Assembly: GCF_000423945.1 (NCBI RefSeq)
Contig: NZ_AUIY01000024.1
Coordinates: forward strand, 1 to 64,000
Direction of reading: 5' to 3'
DNA from: Butyrivibrio sp. XPD2002
GTDB taxonomy: Bacteria > Bacillota > Clostridia > Lachnospirales > Lachnospiraceae
Length of the DNA: 64,000 nucleotides
The first letter of the stretch is position 1. Each line of letters starts with the position of its first letter. Position numbers and translations under genes: made by a program. Below the pieces are notes generated by a model. The model searched no databases, had not been told where the DNA came from, and was given only the letters and a program-made list of their open reading frames with translations. This document shows, one piece after another, positions 15,887-24,453 of this stretch.

Positions 15887-17233
15887 TTATCTGTACTCCT
15901 GAATGGCCTTAATGAGATCAGGATAAGGTGTTTCAAGTGTTCTTCTGTCGATAATTCCGAACTTTTCACCGCTGCCCTCGAAGATTCCGTTATCCCACCA
16001 GATGCAGGGAACGTTCATCTCTCTTGCCTTCCTTAAGTAGTAGCTTACCCACTCTACTCTCTCTGCCTCGTTATCCTTGTTCATGGCACCGAACTCGCCG
16101 ATGATAACAGGAACATTCTTGAAGTGGAAGAGTCTGTTTATATCCTTTAAAAGTCTGTCCAGATCGCCATGGTCGTTGTCATAGGTGCTGCGACCGGGCA
16201 TCTCAAGTGCAAATGAATAAGGTGTGTAGGAGTGAACTGAAACCGCTACGCAGTCGTCATTCTCCGGAAGCTTTATAGCCATAAGACAGTTTGTCTGGTT
16301 ACTTGCTGCATATCCGGGGAACATGATAAGGCGCTCCTTGTTATAGCCCTCAGATGCTCTTATTGCCTCGTATCCGGCCATATTTACGGCATTTACTACC
16401 TCTCTGCCTTCCTTATCGCCACCGTTCCACTCAAGGTCTGTTCCGACCTTTCTGGGCTCATTCTGAAGCTCGAAAACAAGGTGTGTATCGTAGTCCTTAA
16501 ATCTCTCTGATACCTGTGTCCATATTGCTGCCAGACGCTCTGAAGCTGCGTCCTGATTGTCGTAATAAGGATAGTTCCAGTCCTCGTGATGTACGTTTAT
16601 GATGACGTATGCTCCTCTTCCGTAAGCATAGTCCACAACCTCCTGAACGCGATCCATCCATGCTGAATCTATCTGGTTGTTCTCGTCGATGTGTGCCTTC
16701 CAGGTGATCGGGATTCTTATGGTATTAAAACCAAGATCCAGAACTGCATCGATCATTTCCTGGGTTGTCTCAGGATTTCCCCAGCAGGTCTCCTGTTTAG
16801 ACGGAGCATCTGTAATTTTTATACTGGGTTCATGTGCATCAAGTGTATTTCCAAGATTCCAGCCAATTTTCATCTGGCTTACAATCTCCCATGCCGGTGT
16901 CTGTGTCACGTCCTCCTCCTCGCTGTCCTCTGACTCTGTTGTCTCCTCTGTGCCAGCCTCTTCGGTATCCTCGGACTTCTCTTCTGTTTCCTCAGCCTCT
17001 GAAGATTCTACGGCAGCTTCTTCTTTCACTTCTTCAGTAGAAGCTTCTTCTGCACTATCCTCAGCAGCTTCTTCCTCTGTAGATGCCTCTTCAGAAGACT
17101 CTGCCCCTGTTGCTGTCTCTGTAGTTTCTGCATTATTTGCTGTGTCGGCTGCGTTATTTGCGCCTGCTCCTCCACAACCTACTGATGCTACAAGTGTAGC
17201 TGCCAGTAATAATGCCATTGCTTTCTTTTTCAT
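15887..17233 (-). CDS. GH5 endo-beta-glucanase, surface lipoprotein
   Basis: A 448-residue family 5 glycoside hydrolase, probably subfamily 4 (endo-1,4-beta-glucanase, xyloglucanase or mixed-linkage glucanase). A signal peptide ends at a lipobox Cys (SVGC, Cys20). A very acidic linker covers about residues 25-112 (runs such as EEASTEEEAAEDSAEEAS). The catalytic domain starts at MKIGWNLGNTLDAH (about 121). The acid/base is in ELQNEP (Glu259) and the nucleophile in VIIGEFG (Glu380). GGGAG precedes the ATG at 17233. A terminator between it and the upstream GH3 gene indicates a separate transcription unit. It acts outside the cell, tethered to the membrane. Substrate within the GH5_4 range cannot be fixed from sequence alone. 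Confidence 0.92.
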   Translation of the reverse strand: MKKKAMALLLAATLVASVGCGGAGANNAADTANNAETTETATGAESSEEASTEEEAAEDSAEEASTEEVKEEAAVESSEAEETEEKSEDTEEAGTEETTESEDSEEEDVTQTPAWEIVSQMKIGWNLGNTLDAHEPSIKITDAPSKQETCWGNPETTQEMIDAVLDLGFNTIRIPITWKAHIDENNQIDSAWMDRVQEVVDYAYGRGAYVIINVHHEDWNYPYYDNQDAASERLAAIWTQVSERFKDYDTHLVFELQNEPRKVGTDLEWNGGDKEGREVVNAVNMAGYEAIRASEGYNKERLIMFPGYAASNQTNCLMAIKLPENDDCVAVSVHSYTPYSFALEMPGRSTYDNDHGDLDRLLKDINRLFHFKNVPVIIGEFGAMNKDNEAERVEWVSYYLRKAREMNVPCIWWDNGIFEGSGEKFGIIDRRTLETPYPDLIKAIQEYR

Positions 17234-17290
17234 AACGAACTCCCTTTCTAACTATAATTTCATCCTATCCAATATACCCTTCTTCAGATA

Positions 17291-17326
17291 AAAAAGGTAC
17301 CATTTTCATGGCAAAAATGGCACCTT
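17291..17326 (-). terminator. Terminator at the end of the xylan operon
   Basis: Minus-strand AAGGTGCCATTTT pairs with AAAATGGTACCTT (one mismatch) and is followed by TTTTTT. It lies 24 bases past the GH3 stop and separates GH3 from GH5. Confidence 0.82.
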
Positions 17327-17349
17327 CATGATATTTCCGATAATTTATT

Positions 17350-19500
17350 TTAGATATTCACATCCTCAGCAACACATTTGTGTCCCGTAAGCTCCTCAGA
17401 ACGGCTATCCGGCTGGGATACACCTGCGTAGAGACGGAATGCCTTTGAAAAGATCTTTCTGTTTCCGTCTTCATCAACTGATGTGAAGGCTCTTGCATTA
17501 ACAGTTACTGTTATCTCCTTCTCCTCACCGGCCCCTAAGTGTACTCTCTTAAATCCGCAGAGGCAGGGATTCGGGATTGCATCCTGATATTCTGTATCCT
17601 TTACATAAAGCTGAACAACATCATCTGTTGCTACGCTGCCACTATTAGCAACGGTAACTTTAACGTTAACTCCGTTAAATTCACTTCCGTCGGGCTTAGT
17701 GAACTCGCTCTTAACATCTCCGTTATCAACGTTCTCTACAGCCATGCTCTTTACGCTGCAATCGCCATATGTAAGACCATATCCGAAGGGATAGAGAACC
17801 TCGCCCATGAAGTATCTGTAGGTGCGGTTTTTCATGGAGTAATCCTTGAAATCCGGAAGGTCTGCAGATGACTTGTAGAAGGTTACAGGCAGTTTTCCTG
17901 AAGGTGAAAGCTCACCAAAGAGCACCTTTGCTACCTCTTCGCCGCCTCTTGCTCCGGGATACCAGGTCTGAAGAACAGCGCCTGCCTTATCCTGTGCTGC
18001 TGCAAGGTTAATAGCACTTCCTGACATGTTCACAACAACTGTGGGCTTTCCGCAGTCAAGAACAGCCTTAAGGAGCTGTCTCTGTGACAGAGGAAGGTTA
18101 AGGTCGATCTTATCTCCTGATGCAAACTGGTTACCTGTATCGCCCTCTTCGCCCTCAAGTGTCTCATCAAGTCCTACAACTACAACTACTACGTCTGAGT
18201 AATCAGCAACCGTAAGAGCTTCTGAAAGTCTGTCAGGCTTGTTGGGGTCAGCAAGACCGCTCACGTTCTCCTTCCAGAGATCGCAGCCCTCTGAATACAT
18301 TACGCGCATATCATCACCCACATAGTCCTGAATTCCCTCGAGAACAGTTACATATCTTGAGGATGTTCCGTGGTAGTTACCAACAAGTGCTGATCTGGAA
18401 TTAGCGTTAGGTCCGATCACACCGATTGTTCCGATCTTATCCTTGTTAAGAGGTAAAAGACCATTATTCTTAAGAAGAACCATACTCTCAGCAGCTGCTC
18501 TGTGAGCAACGTCAAGGTGCTCCTTGCACTCAACTACTGTGTAGGGAATCTTATCGTATTCTGTCTCGTCGAACATTCCAAGTAAGTATCTTGTTGTGAA
18601 AAGACGCTCACAGGAAGCTGTTATCACGCTCTCATCAAGCATTCCTGCTCTATAAGCGTTCATAACCTTCTGGTAGGTACATCCGCAGTTAAGGTCACAG
18701 CCTGTCTCAAGAGCAAGCTTTACTGACTCCTCAGGTGCACCTGTAACATGGTGATTTTCATGGAAATCACGGACAGCCCAGCAGTCTGATACATAGTGGC
18801 CCTCAAAGCCCCATTTTTTACGGAGATATCCGTTCATGAGCTCCTCGTTTGCACAGCAGGGTTCGTCATTTGTTCTGTTATAGGCACCCATCACTGCCTC
18901 GACATCAGCCTCCTTTACGCAGGCTTCGAATGCAGGAAGGTAAGTCTCCTCCAGATCCTTCTTGGAAGCAATAGCGTTGAAGTGATGACGCTCACCCTCG
19001 GGACCTGAATGTACAGCAAAATGCTTAGCGCAGGCAGCTGCCTTTAAGTACTCACCATCGCCCTGCATTCCCTTTACGAAGGGAACTGCAAGTCTGCTTG
19101 TAAGGAACGGATCCTCACCGTAGGTCTCATGACCTCTTCCCCATCTGGGATCACGGAATATATTTACGTTAGGAGCCCAGAATGTAAGGCCCTTATAAAT
19201 GTCTCTGTCTCCGCGCTTTGACTGCTCGTTGTACTTAGCGCGACCCTCTATTGCGATGATCTCACCGATGCACTCCATGAGCTCCTCATCAAATGCAGCA
19301 GCAAGTCCTATAGCCTGCGGGAACATTGTTGCAGTGCCTGCACGGGCAACACCGTGAAGGGCCTCGTTCCACCAGTTATATGCAGGTATTCCTAATCTGT
19401 CTATTGCGGGAGCATCGAATTTGAGCTGTGAAGCCTTTTCCTCCACAGTCATCTTGCTAACGAGTTCCCTAGCCTTTTCTCTAGCCTGTTGTCTGTTCAT
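17350..19500 (-). CDS. GH3 beta-xylosidase/beta-glucosidase
   Basis: A 716-residue family 3 glycoside hydrolase without a signal peptide, so cytoplasmic. The N-terminal TIM barrel contains AYNWWNEALHGVARAG and the nucleophile motif GHYVSDCW (Asp239), typical of bacterial GH3 beta-xylosidases of the Xyl3A type. An alpha/beta sandwich (about 340-560) and a C-terminal fibronectin III-like domain (about 600-700) follow. AAAGG precedes the ATG at 19500. It is the last gene of the xylan operon, next to the GH67 gene, which supports xylosidase activity on imported xylo-oligosaccharides. Beta-glucosidase or arabinosidase side activity is possible in this group. Confidence 0.92.
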   Translation of the reverse strand: MNRQQAREKARELVSKMTVEEKASQLKFDAPAIDRLGIPAYNWWNEALHGVARAGTATMFPQAIGLAAAFDEELMECIGEIIAIEGRAKYNEQSKRGDRDIYKGLTFWAPNVNIFRDPRWGRGHETYGEDPFLTSRLAVPFVKGMQGDGEYLKAAACAKHFAVHSGPEGERHHFNAIASKKDLEETYLPAFEACVKEADVEAVMGAYNRTNDEPCCANEELMNGYLRKKWGFEGHYVSDCWAVRDFHENHHVTGAPEESVKLALETGCDLNCGCTYQKVMNAYRAGMLDESVITASCERLFTTRYLLGMFDETEYDKIPYTVVECKEHLDVAHRAAAESMVLLKNNGLLPLNKDKIGTIGVIGPNANSRSALVGNYHGTSSRYVTVLEGIQDYVGDDMRVMYSEGCDLWKENVSGLADPNKPDRLSEALTVADYSDVVVVVVGLDETLEGEEGDTGNQFASGDKIDLNLPLSQRQLLKAVLDCGKPTVVVNMSGSAINLAAAQDKAGAVLQTWYPGARGGEEVAKVLFGELSPSGKLPVTFYKSSADLPDFKDYSMKNRTYRYFMGEVLYPFGYGLTYGDCSVKSMAVENVDNGDVKSEFTKPDGSEFNGVNVKVTVANSGSVATDDVVQLYVKDTEYQDAIPNPCLCGFKRVHLGAGEEKEITVTVNARAFTSVDEDGNRKIFSKAFRLYAGVSQPDSRSEELTGHKCVAEDVNI

Positions 19501-19541
19501 AACACACCTTTCTACAAGATTACTTGTTTTTTACCCCATAA

Positions 19542-21554
19542 TTAGTAAATTTCTCTTCCCTTTTCATCAGGTATTCCGCTCTTTCTGTAGAAATAGGAGT
19601 TTACCTGATCTCTCCATTCCTTGGCGTTTGCTATCTGCATTTCAAATCTGTGACAGACAGATGCAAAAACCTCGGGCTCAACATGAGCTTCAAGTCCTTT
19701 CCATGTCTCGAAAAGCTTCTCTGCCTCAGCCTCTCCCTCGAAATGGCTGTCATATATGTACTGAATAAGAGTTCTTTCGTCCTTAAGCTTTCTGTTGTAG
19801 GCTATGTGATGGAAAAACAGCAAAAGCTCCTCAGGACATTTATCAGGATCGTTGTAGTTCTCAGCATTTTCCGGATAATACTGCTGTGCATAGCCGGTGC
19901 CCTTGTCAGTTCTGTCCACACCGATTCCAAGGTGGTCAGCTCTGTGATAGGTGCCCCATCTTGAGTACTCATAGCCGTCAATGCTCGGTCCGTAGTGCTC
20001 GTGAGGTGTTACCATCCAGCCGATTCCCAGAGGGCTTGTGTACTTTTCATAGATCTCTCTGGAATTCATGAGCATGGAAACAAGCTTGTTCGTCTCCTCG
20101 CCTTCAAGGTTGAAGGACATCTCAGCCCATTCCTTGGCAATCTCCTCTGAAGAAAGCTCTGTATCATAGGCAAGTCTTCCAAATCCATAGAGATTAGCTG
20201 CAGCAAGGTAATTGCCTGTCCAGTTGGCGTTATCTCCTGTATTAATTACAGCAGCCATTCCGGCAAGCTTGTTGCCAAAGGATCTACCACTGACAATATC
20301 TGCGACTGTGTCGTTATCCTTTTGACAGTAGGTCTTAAAGTTCAGAACCTCCTTGAACATAGGCATGAGGTAGCACAGATCGATCTGATGTCCTGTGTAC
20401 TCCTGCGCTATCTGAACCTCCAGCATCTGGTTGGTCTTGGTGAGACCACCGATAAGAGGAGAAATGGGCTCTCTTATCTGGAAATCCATGGGTCCGTTCT
20501 TTATCTGCAAAATGACGTTATCAAGGAACTTGCCATCCAGCTCCTTGAAGTAGTCATATCCTGCTCTTGCACGGTCTGTTTTGCGGTCTCTCCAATCCTG
20601 AGTGCAGTTGTAAACAAAGCATCTCCAGATAATGATTCCACCATAGGGTGCGATAGCTTTTCCAAGCATATTTGCACCGTCTGCCTGATTTCTTCCATAG
20701 GTGAAGGGTCCGGGTCTTCCCTCGGAATCTGCCTTCACAAGGAAGCCTCCAAGAAGGGGCAGCTTTTTATATACTTCTGCGAACTTGTCATCCCACCACT
20801 TGATTACGTCCTTATCAAGAGGATCGCAGACAGGGAGATTACCAAGCTCGATAGGTGATGCGAAATTAAGTGAAAGATATAACTTAATACCGTAATCAGC
20901 AAAGATTTCTGTGAGCTCTCTTACCTTGTCAAAAAATCTGTCTGTGATGAGGTATGAAGCCGCATCCTTAACATTAACGTTGTTGATAACGATACCGTTT
21001 ACTGCGACGCTTGCCATGAAACGCACATAGTCTCTGGTTCTGTCGTTGATTACGATGTCGTTGTTCTCATAGAAAAATGACTCTCCGGAATATCCACGCT
21101 CGATGCTTCCGTCCATGTTATCCCAGTGGTTCATCATTCTAAGGGGATTAGACGGTTTGCACTCAGCCTTGATAGCATCAATGGCTGTTCCGCGCATGAG
21201 TTCACGGATCACGTGGAAAACGCCATATAAGGCTCCATTTTCGTCTGAAGACTCTACCTTGATGGTTTTGCTGTCCGCTTCAATTTTGTAGCTCTCAGCA
21301 GCCATAGAATCGTTTTTCGCAATGGTTATTATGTAGGCATTCTCATCAGTGCTCTTTGCATCATCTGCAAAGGTGATTTTCTTATCAAAAAGACCATCAA
21401 AAGCCTTTTCAAGCTCGCTCTTAAGGCTCTTTATAACGCGGTTCTCTGCTGAGAAGCCGTCTAAAACAACTGCAATGCTCTCCTTGTCACAGCTTACGTG
21501 ACCCTTCTTTTTTCCATAGTCGAGCCAGAGCTGGCTCCATGTGGTTTTATTCAT
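19542..21554 (-). CDS. aguA: GH67 alpha-glucuronidase
   Basis: A 670-residue cytoplasmic enzyme of family 67. It removes (4-O-methyl-)glucuronic acid from the non-reducing end of aldouronic xylo-oligosaccharides. The order is an N-terminal beta sandwich (about 1-140), TIM barrel (about 145-460) and helical C-terminal dimer domain. Catalytic residues fit the family: Glu278 in KADSEGRPGP, Asp357 in IKNGPMDFQ and Glu385 in QEYTGHQ. The intervals of 79 and 28 residues match those I recall for characterised GH67 enzymes. WGTYHRADHLGIGVDRT is also diagnostic. GGAG precedes the ATG at 21554. Its presence shows that the locus handles glucuronoxylan fragments taken up intact by the importers. Confidence 0.96.
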   Translation of the reverse strand: MNKTTWSQLWLDYGKKKGHVSCDKESIAVVLDGFSAENRVIKSLKSELEKAFDGLFDKKITFADDAKSTDENAYIITIAKNDSMAAESYKIEADSKTIKVESSDENGALYGVFHVIRELMRGTAIDAIKAECKPSNPLRMMNHWDNMDGSIERGYSGESFFYENNDIVINDRTRDYVRFMASVAVNGIVINNVNVKDAASYLITDRFFDKVRELTEIFADYGIKLYLSLNFASPIELGNLPVCDPLDKDVIKWWDDKFAEVYKKLPLLGGFLVKADSEGRPGPFTYGRNQADGANMLGKAIAPYGGIIIWRCFVYNCTQDWRDRKTDRARAGYDYFKELDGKFLDNVILQIKNGPMDFQIREPISPLIGGLTKTNQMLEVQIAQEYTGHQIDLCYLMPMFKEVLNFKTYCQKDNDTVADIVSGRSFGNKLAGMAAVINTGDNANWTGNYLAAANLYGFGRLAYDTELSSEEIAKEWAEMSFNLEGEETNKLVSMLMNSREIYEKYTSPLGIGWMVTPHEHYGPSIDGYEYSRWGTYHRADHLGIGVDRTDKGTGYAQQYYPENAENYNDPDKCPEELLLFFHHIAYNRKLKDERTLIQYIYDSHFEGEAEAEKLFETWKGLEAHVEPEVFASVCHRFEMQIANAKEWRDQVNSYFYRKSGIPDEKGREIY

Positions 21555-21586
21555 CTGTATTCTCCAGTTTATTCCCCTGTGCTGCT

Positions 21587-21614
21587 CAATACATCATGAC
21601 ATCATGATGTATTG
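21587..21614 (-). other. Intercistronic hairpin between esterase and GH67 genes
   Basis: Perfect 12-bp arms CAATACATCATG and CATGATGTATTG with loop ACAT. No T run follows on the minus strand, so it is more likely an mRNA processing or stability hairpin than a terminator. Confidence 0.6.
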
Positions 21615-21635
21615 ATGTGTATTATGTCGATTTTA

Positions 21636-23345
21636 TTAAACTACTCCGAATCCCAGAATAGTGAACTTCTTTCTCTCATCGCCCTTAGCCATGCGAACCT
21701 CTACCTCGTGAAGTCCAACCTCTGCGCCGTTTAAGGCGATTAAAGGATTGCAGTGTGTCCAGCCATTAACGTGAGGATCAACATCCAGTACCTTTCTTCC
21801 ATCAACGAACACCTCTGCTGTTCCAAAATCAGGCTCTCCTGAGTCTTTATTGATAATGAGCAGCTTCTGGCAGCTGATTTTCATGCGGAAGGGCTCCGGA
21901 TCATCTGAGCTTCCATCGTAGTACCAGTTATTGGGGAACTCAGCCACAGGTACAACCTCGCTGTCCATCTCAACCATCTGAAGTACCTTGTCTGTTCCTG
22001 CAAAAGCACCCTCTGATACCTCTGCGCTGCTGATATCCTTGCGGTCTACGAGATATACCTTCTCGAAATCTGCTCCGATTGCAGGCTCTCTTCCGAGGAG
22101 GTCTCCCTCAGCCTCGAACTCTGTGCACTTATCTGCTTCAGCAGTCATCTCCATCAGGCAGTCGCGCATAACCATGTGTCCATAGTTGCTGGGATGATAG
22201 ATATCATAGAAAAACTGCTTCTTGGATATCACTCTGCCCTCGCCAGGCATAAGACCAAACTGAGGAGTTACTGCATCAAGTACGCTTACCATTGGAATGT
22301 CGTATTTTACTCCGACAGGACCAAGTCTGTCCTGAAGGTTCCAGTCGTATGAAAATACTGCAAACAGCAGAACTACTGCCGGCTTCCAGGGAAGTGCAAG
22401 ACATTTTCTTACAAGACTCTCGTAGCATACGCCCTGTGTCTCATCACCCTCGTCATTTACCGCAAACTCGATAACGATAAGGTCGGGCTTCTCCTTGCCG
22501 TCGCGAAGTACATCTCTCTCAAAGCGGATCATTCCAAGCTCTGAAGGTGTTCCACCTACGCCGGCCTTAATGAGATTAACCTTGCCGCCATTGCCATACT
22601 TCTCTTCAAAAGCATCAGCGTAAATGCGTGCATAGCACTTCTTATGGATCGGAATGGCTCCTGCACCCTGTGTTATTGAACCTCCGATGAAGGAAAGAGT
22701 TACGTCCTCACCGTTTTTAGCCTTCTCAGTAACCTTGTGAAGTCTCTCGAGGTTGCCCTTCTGCATAAGAGATCTGTGAATCATCTCCTTGTATGCGTCT
22801 GACTCGAAGTCCACAGCGCTGTCTGTGATCTGCTCGGGAGCTTCGAAGCCGTCATTTAAGTAGAGGCACACATCAACCATGGACTGAATGCCTGATCTGT
22901 CATATTCAAATCTGATCTGTCCGGGAACCTTGTCGTTCTCGCACCAGTCAACCTCTGTAAGGTCTATTATCTGCTCTGATCCGTCTGCCACAAAGCTCTT
23001 GCTTACTATAGTTGCAGGATCGCCCTGATTATCGCCGTACATCTGTAAAACGAAGGTTACAGTCTCTTTTCTTGTTTCCTCAGTAACGTATACACCGATG
23101 CTGTGAACGAGCTTTCTGAAGCCCTCTGCTGTTCCGAGCATCTGAAGGATCTTTTCATCTGTCACGTTGCCCTGAAGCTTTGCAGAATCCTGAAGTCTGC
23201 CCATATCCTCATATATGAACTGGATTCCCCTTCCGTCAGGCTGCGGAGCTGCAAAGATCTGCTTATCCTGCATTATGTAAAAAAAAGGTCTTTTCTTTGT
23301 CGGGTCTTTGGGGGCTACAGGCCCCTTTCTCTCTTCGGTACTCAT
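21636..23345 (-). CDS. Two-domain SGNH/GDSL esterase (probable acetyl-xylan esterase)
   Basis: A 569-residue cytoplasmic protein. Residues about 1-200 form a beta-rich domain. An SGNH hydrolase domain follows with block I FIGGSITQG (Ser223), block II GVGGTPSEL, block III IEFAVNDEG (Asn297) and block V DIYHPSNYGH (Asp381, His384). A second beta-sandwich-like region covers about 440-569 (FVDGRKVLDVDPHVNGWTH). Such N-terminal sandwich plus SGNH proteins include carbohydrate esterases. Its place between GH67 and the importer suggests deacetylation of imported xylo-oligosaccharides. AGAGGAG precedes the ATG at 23345. The acetyl specificity is inference. Confidence 0.8.
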   Translation of the reverse strand: MSTEERKGPVAPKDPTKKRPFFYIMQDKQIFAAPQPDGRGIQFIYEDMGRLQDSAKLQGNVTDEKILQMLGTAEGFRKLVHSIGVYVTEETRKETVTFVLQMYGDNQGDPATIVSKSFVADGSEQIIDLTEVDWCENDKVPGQIRFEYDRSGIQSMVDVCLYLNDGFEAPEQITDSAVDFESDAYKEMIHRSLMQKGNLERLHKVTEKAKNGEDVTLSFIGGSITQGAGAIPIHKKCYARIYADAFEEKYGNGGKVNLIKAGVGGTPSELGMIRFERDVLRDGKEKPDLIVIEFAVNDEGDETQGVCYESLVRKCLALPWKPAVVLLFAVFSYDWNLQDRLGPVGVKYDIPMVSVLDAVTPQFGLMPGEGRVISKKQFFYDIYHPSNYGHMVMRDCLMEMTAEADKCTEFEAEGDLLGREPAIGADFEKVYLVDRKDISSAEVSEGAFAGTDKVLQMVEMDSEVVPVAEFPNNWYYDGSSDDPEPFRMKISCQKLLIINKDSGEPDFGTAEVFVDGRKVLDVDPHVNGWTHCNPLIALNGAEVGLHEVEVRMAKGDERKKFTILGFGVV

Positions 23346-23418
23346 GTTCTCCTCTTTCCCAGAGCCATTATATAAACTCTTTTGCGCTAATTAATCTGCC
23401 ATTTACCGTCCGTTCTGA

Positions 23419-24372
23419 TTACGGCCATCTGCCCGGTCTTGGCTTATTTACAGTAATGATTCCTGAGCTTTCAAGGTTTCTAAGAAGAAGTAATCTTGCT
23501 TCTCCCACCTTTTCAGGCTTAAGCATATAAAAACTATAGGTCTCTATAAGTGAAAACAGGTTGCCTGTTCTTCCTTCGATCTTGAAATTATTTATACCCA
23601 TTGGCACATATTTCTCCCAGATCATCTCGGGGGAAACAAATGTGGAGTATTCCTGAATTGTGTAAATGCAGTTTTTATCACCGTATTCACAGGTCCAGGG
23701 CTTAATGGGCTTCTGTTTATCCTTGGGAAGCTTTCTGTTCTCAAGAGTTGTTCTCTGATTTATTGCTATATTTCTATAGTGATCTCCTCTGCGCTTGCAA
23801 TCCGGTACGCAGCAGGCATTTATAAGCACCTCAAGCTTTTCCTTGTGTTCGATCTTCTCTAAAAGATCCCATTTGTTATTAAGGTTGTAATCGAGAACTA
23901 CATACTTGTAGTCCTTTTTCATTTCTTCATTAAGCGATTCAACATCGCGAATCTCTTTGCAGGTTGTACTGTTAAAGTGATATGAAGGATATTTTTCCCT
24001 AAGATATTTCTCTAAAACCTCTGAAAAGACAAGAACTTCATTCATTCCATTGTCTGCAACCTCCATACAGAAATTACAGAAGGGATCGTCTAAGTCTTCC
24101 TCTGTAAGAAGGGGGTTTGTGAATGTATATCTAATCGGAATTCCCTTGGAATTTATGCTTTTTACGACATTTTTAACAAATGCTGCATCGCACTGGTCAT
24201 TTCCCAAGAAACGTCCTCCGTTCCACAATGCCAGCGGGAAAGCTCCGAAAAATGATGCTATCTCCACTCCTTCTCTAAAATATTCAGGATGCTGCTCCAT
24301 AAGACTGATCCAAAACATATTAAGCGGATAGTTGTAGCGCAATCCGGGAAGATGAAATTTTACCTTGTCCAT
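23419..24372 (-). CDS. U32-like TIM-barrel protein with cysteine cluster (uncertain)
   Basis: A 317-residue soluble protein that I cannot name securely. It begins FHLPGLRYNYPLNMFWISLM and has a second motif of clustered cysteines (NACCVPDCKRRGDHY, Cys187, Cys188, Cys192) and Cys228 and Cys235 in CEYGDKNC. A KIEGR segment follows near residue 264. The overall pattern recalls peptidase U32-like TIM barrels, whose members bind a 4Fe-4S cluster through four cysteines, but the classic U32 signature is absent. GAGG precedes the ATG at 24372. The gene sits inside the xylan operon between the binding protein and the esterase, so a role in xylan use or in modifying one of its proteins is possible. A metal or Fe-S role is inference. 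Confidence 0.6.
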   Translation of the reverse strand: MDKVKFHLPGLRYNYPLNMFWISLMEQHPEYFREGVEIASFFGAFPLALWNGGRFLGNDQCDAAFVKNVVKSINSKGIPIRYTFTNPLLTEEDLDDPFCNFCMEVADNGMNEVLVFSEVLEKYLREKYPSYHFNSTTCKEIRDVESLNEEMKKDYKYVVLDYNLNNKWDLLEKIEHKEKLEVLINACCVPDCKRRGDHYRNIAINQRTTLENRKLPKDKQKPIKPWTCEYGDKNCIYTIQEYSTFVSPEMIWEKYVPMGINNFKIEGRTGNLFSLIETYSFYMLKPEKVGEARLLLLRNLESSGIITVNKPRPGRWP

Positions 24373-24395
24373 ATTTTTTACCTCTAGAAATAATA

Positions 24396-24422
24396 AGGGG
24401 CGACCTGTTAAAAGCCGCCCCT
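24396..24422 (-). other. Hairpin downstream of the binding-protein gene
   Basis: Stem AGGGGCG/CGCCCCT between the binding protein and the U32-like gene. On the minus strand it is followed by TTATTATTTC, a weak T tract. It probably acts as a partial terminator or 3' end protector that raises binding-protein mRNA relative to later genes. Confidence 0.55.
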
Positions 24423-24453
24423 CAGATTCTCTACTTATCGAGTTAAGCAGAAA

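Noticed and set aside
16677..17291. 204-residue Ser/Val-rich plus-strand frame
   Set aside because: It is the antisense shadow of the acidic linker and catalytic domain of the GH5 gene; Glu/Ser codons read backwards give Ser/Val/Ala runs. It has no ribosome site.
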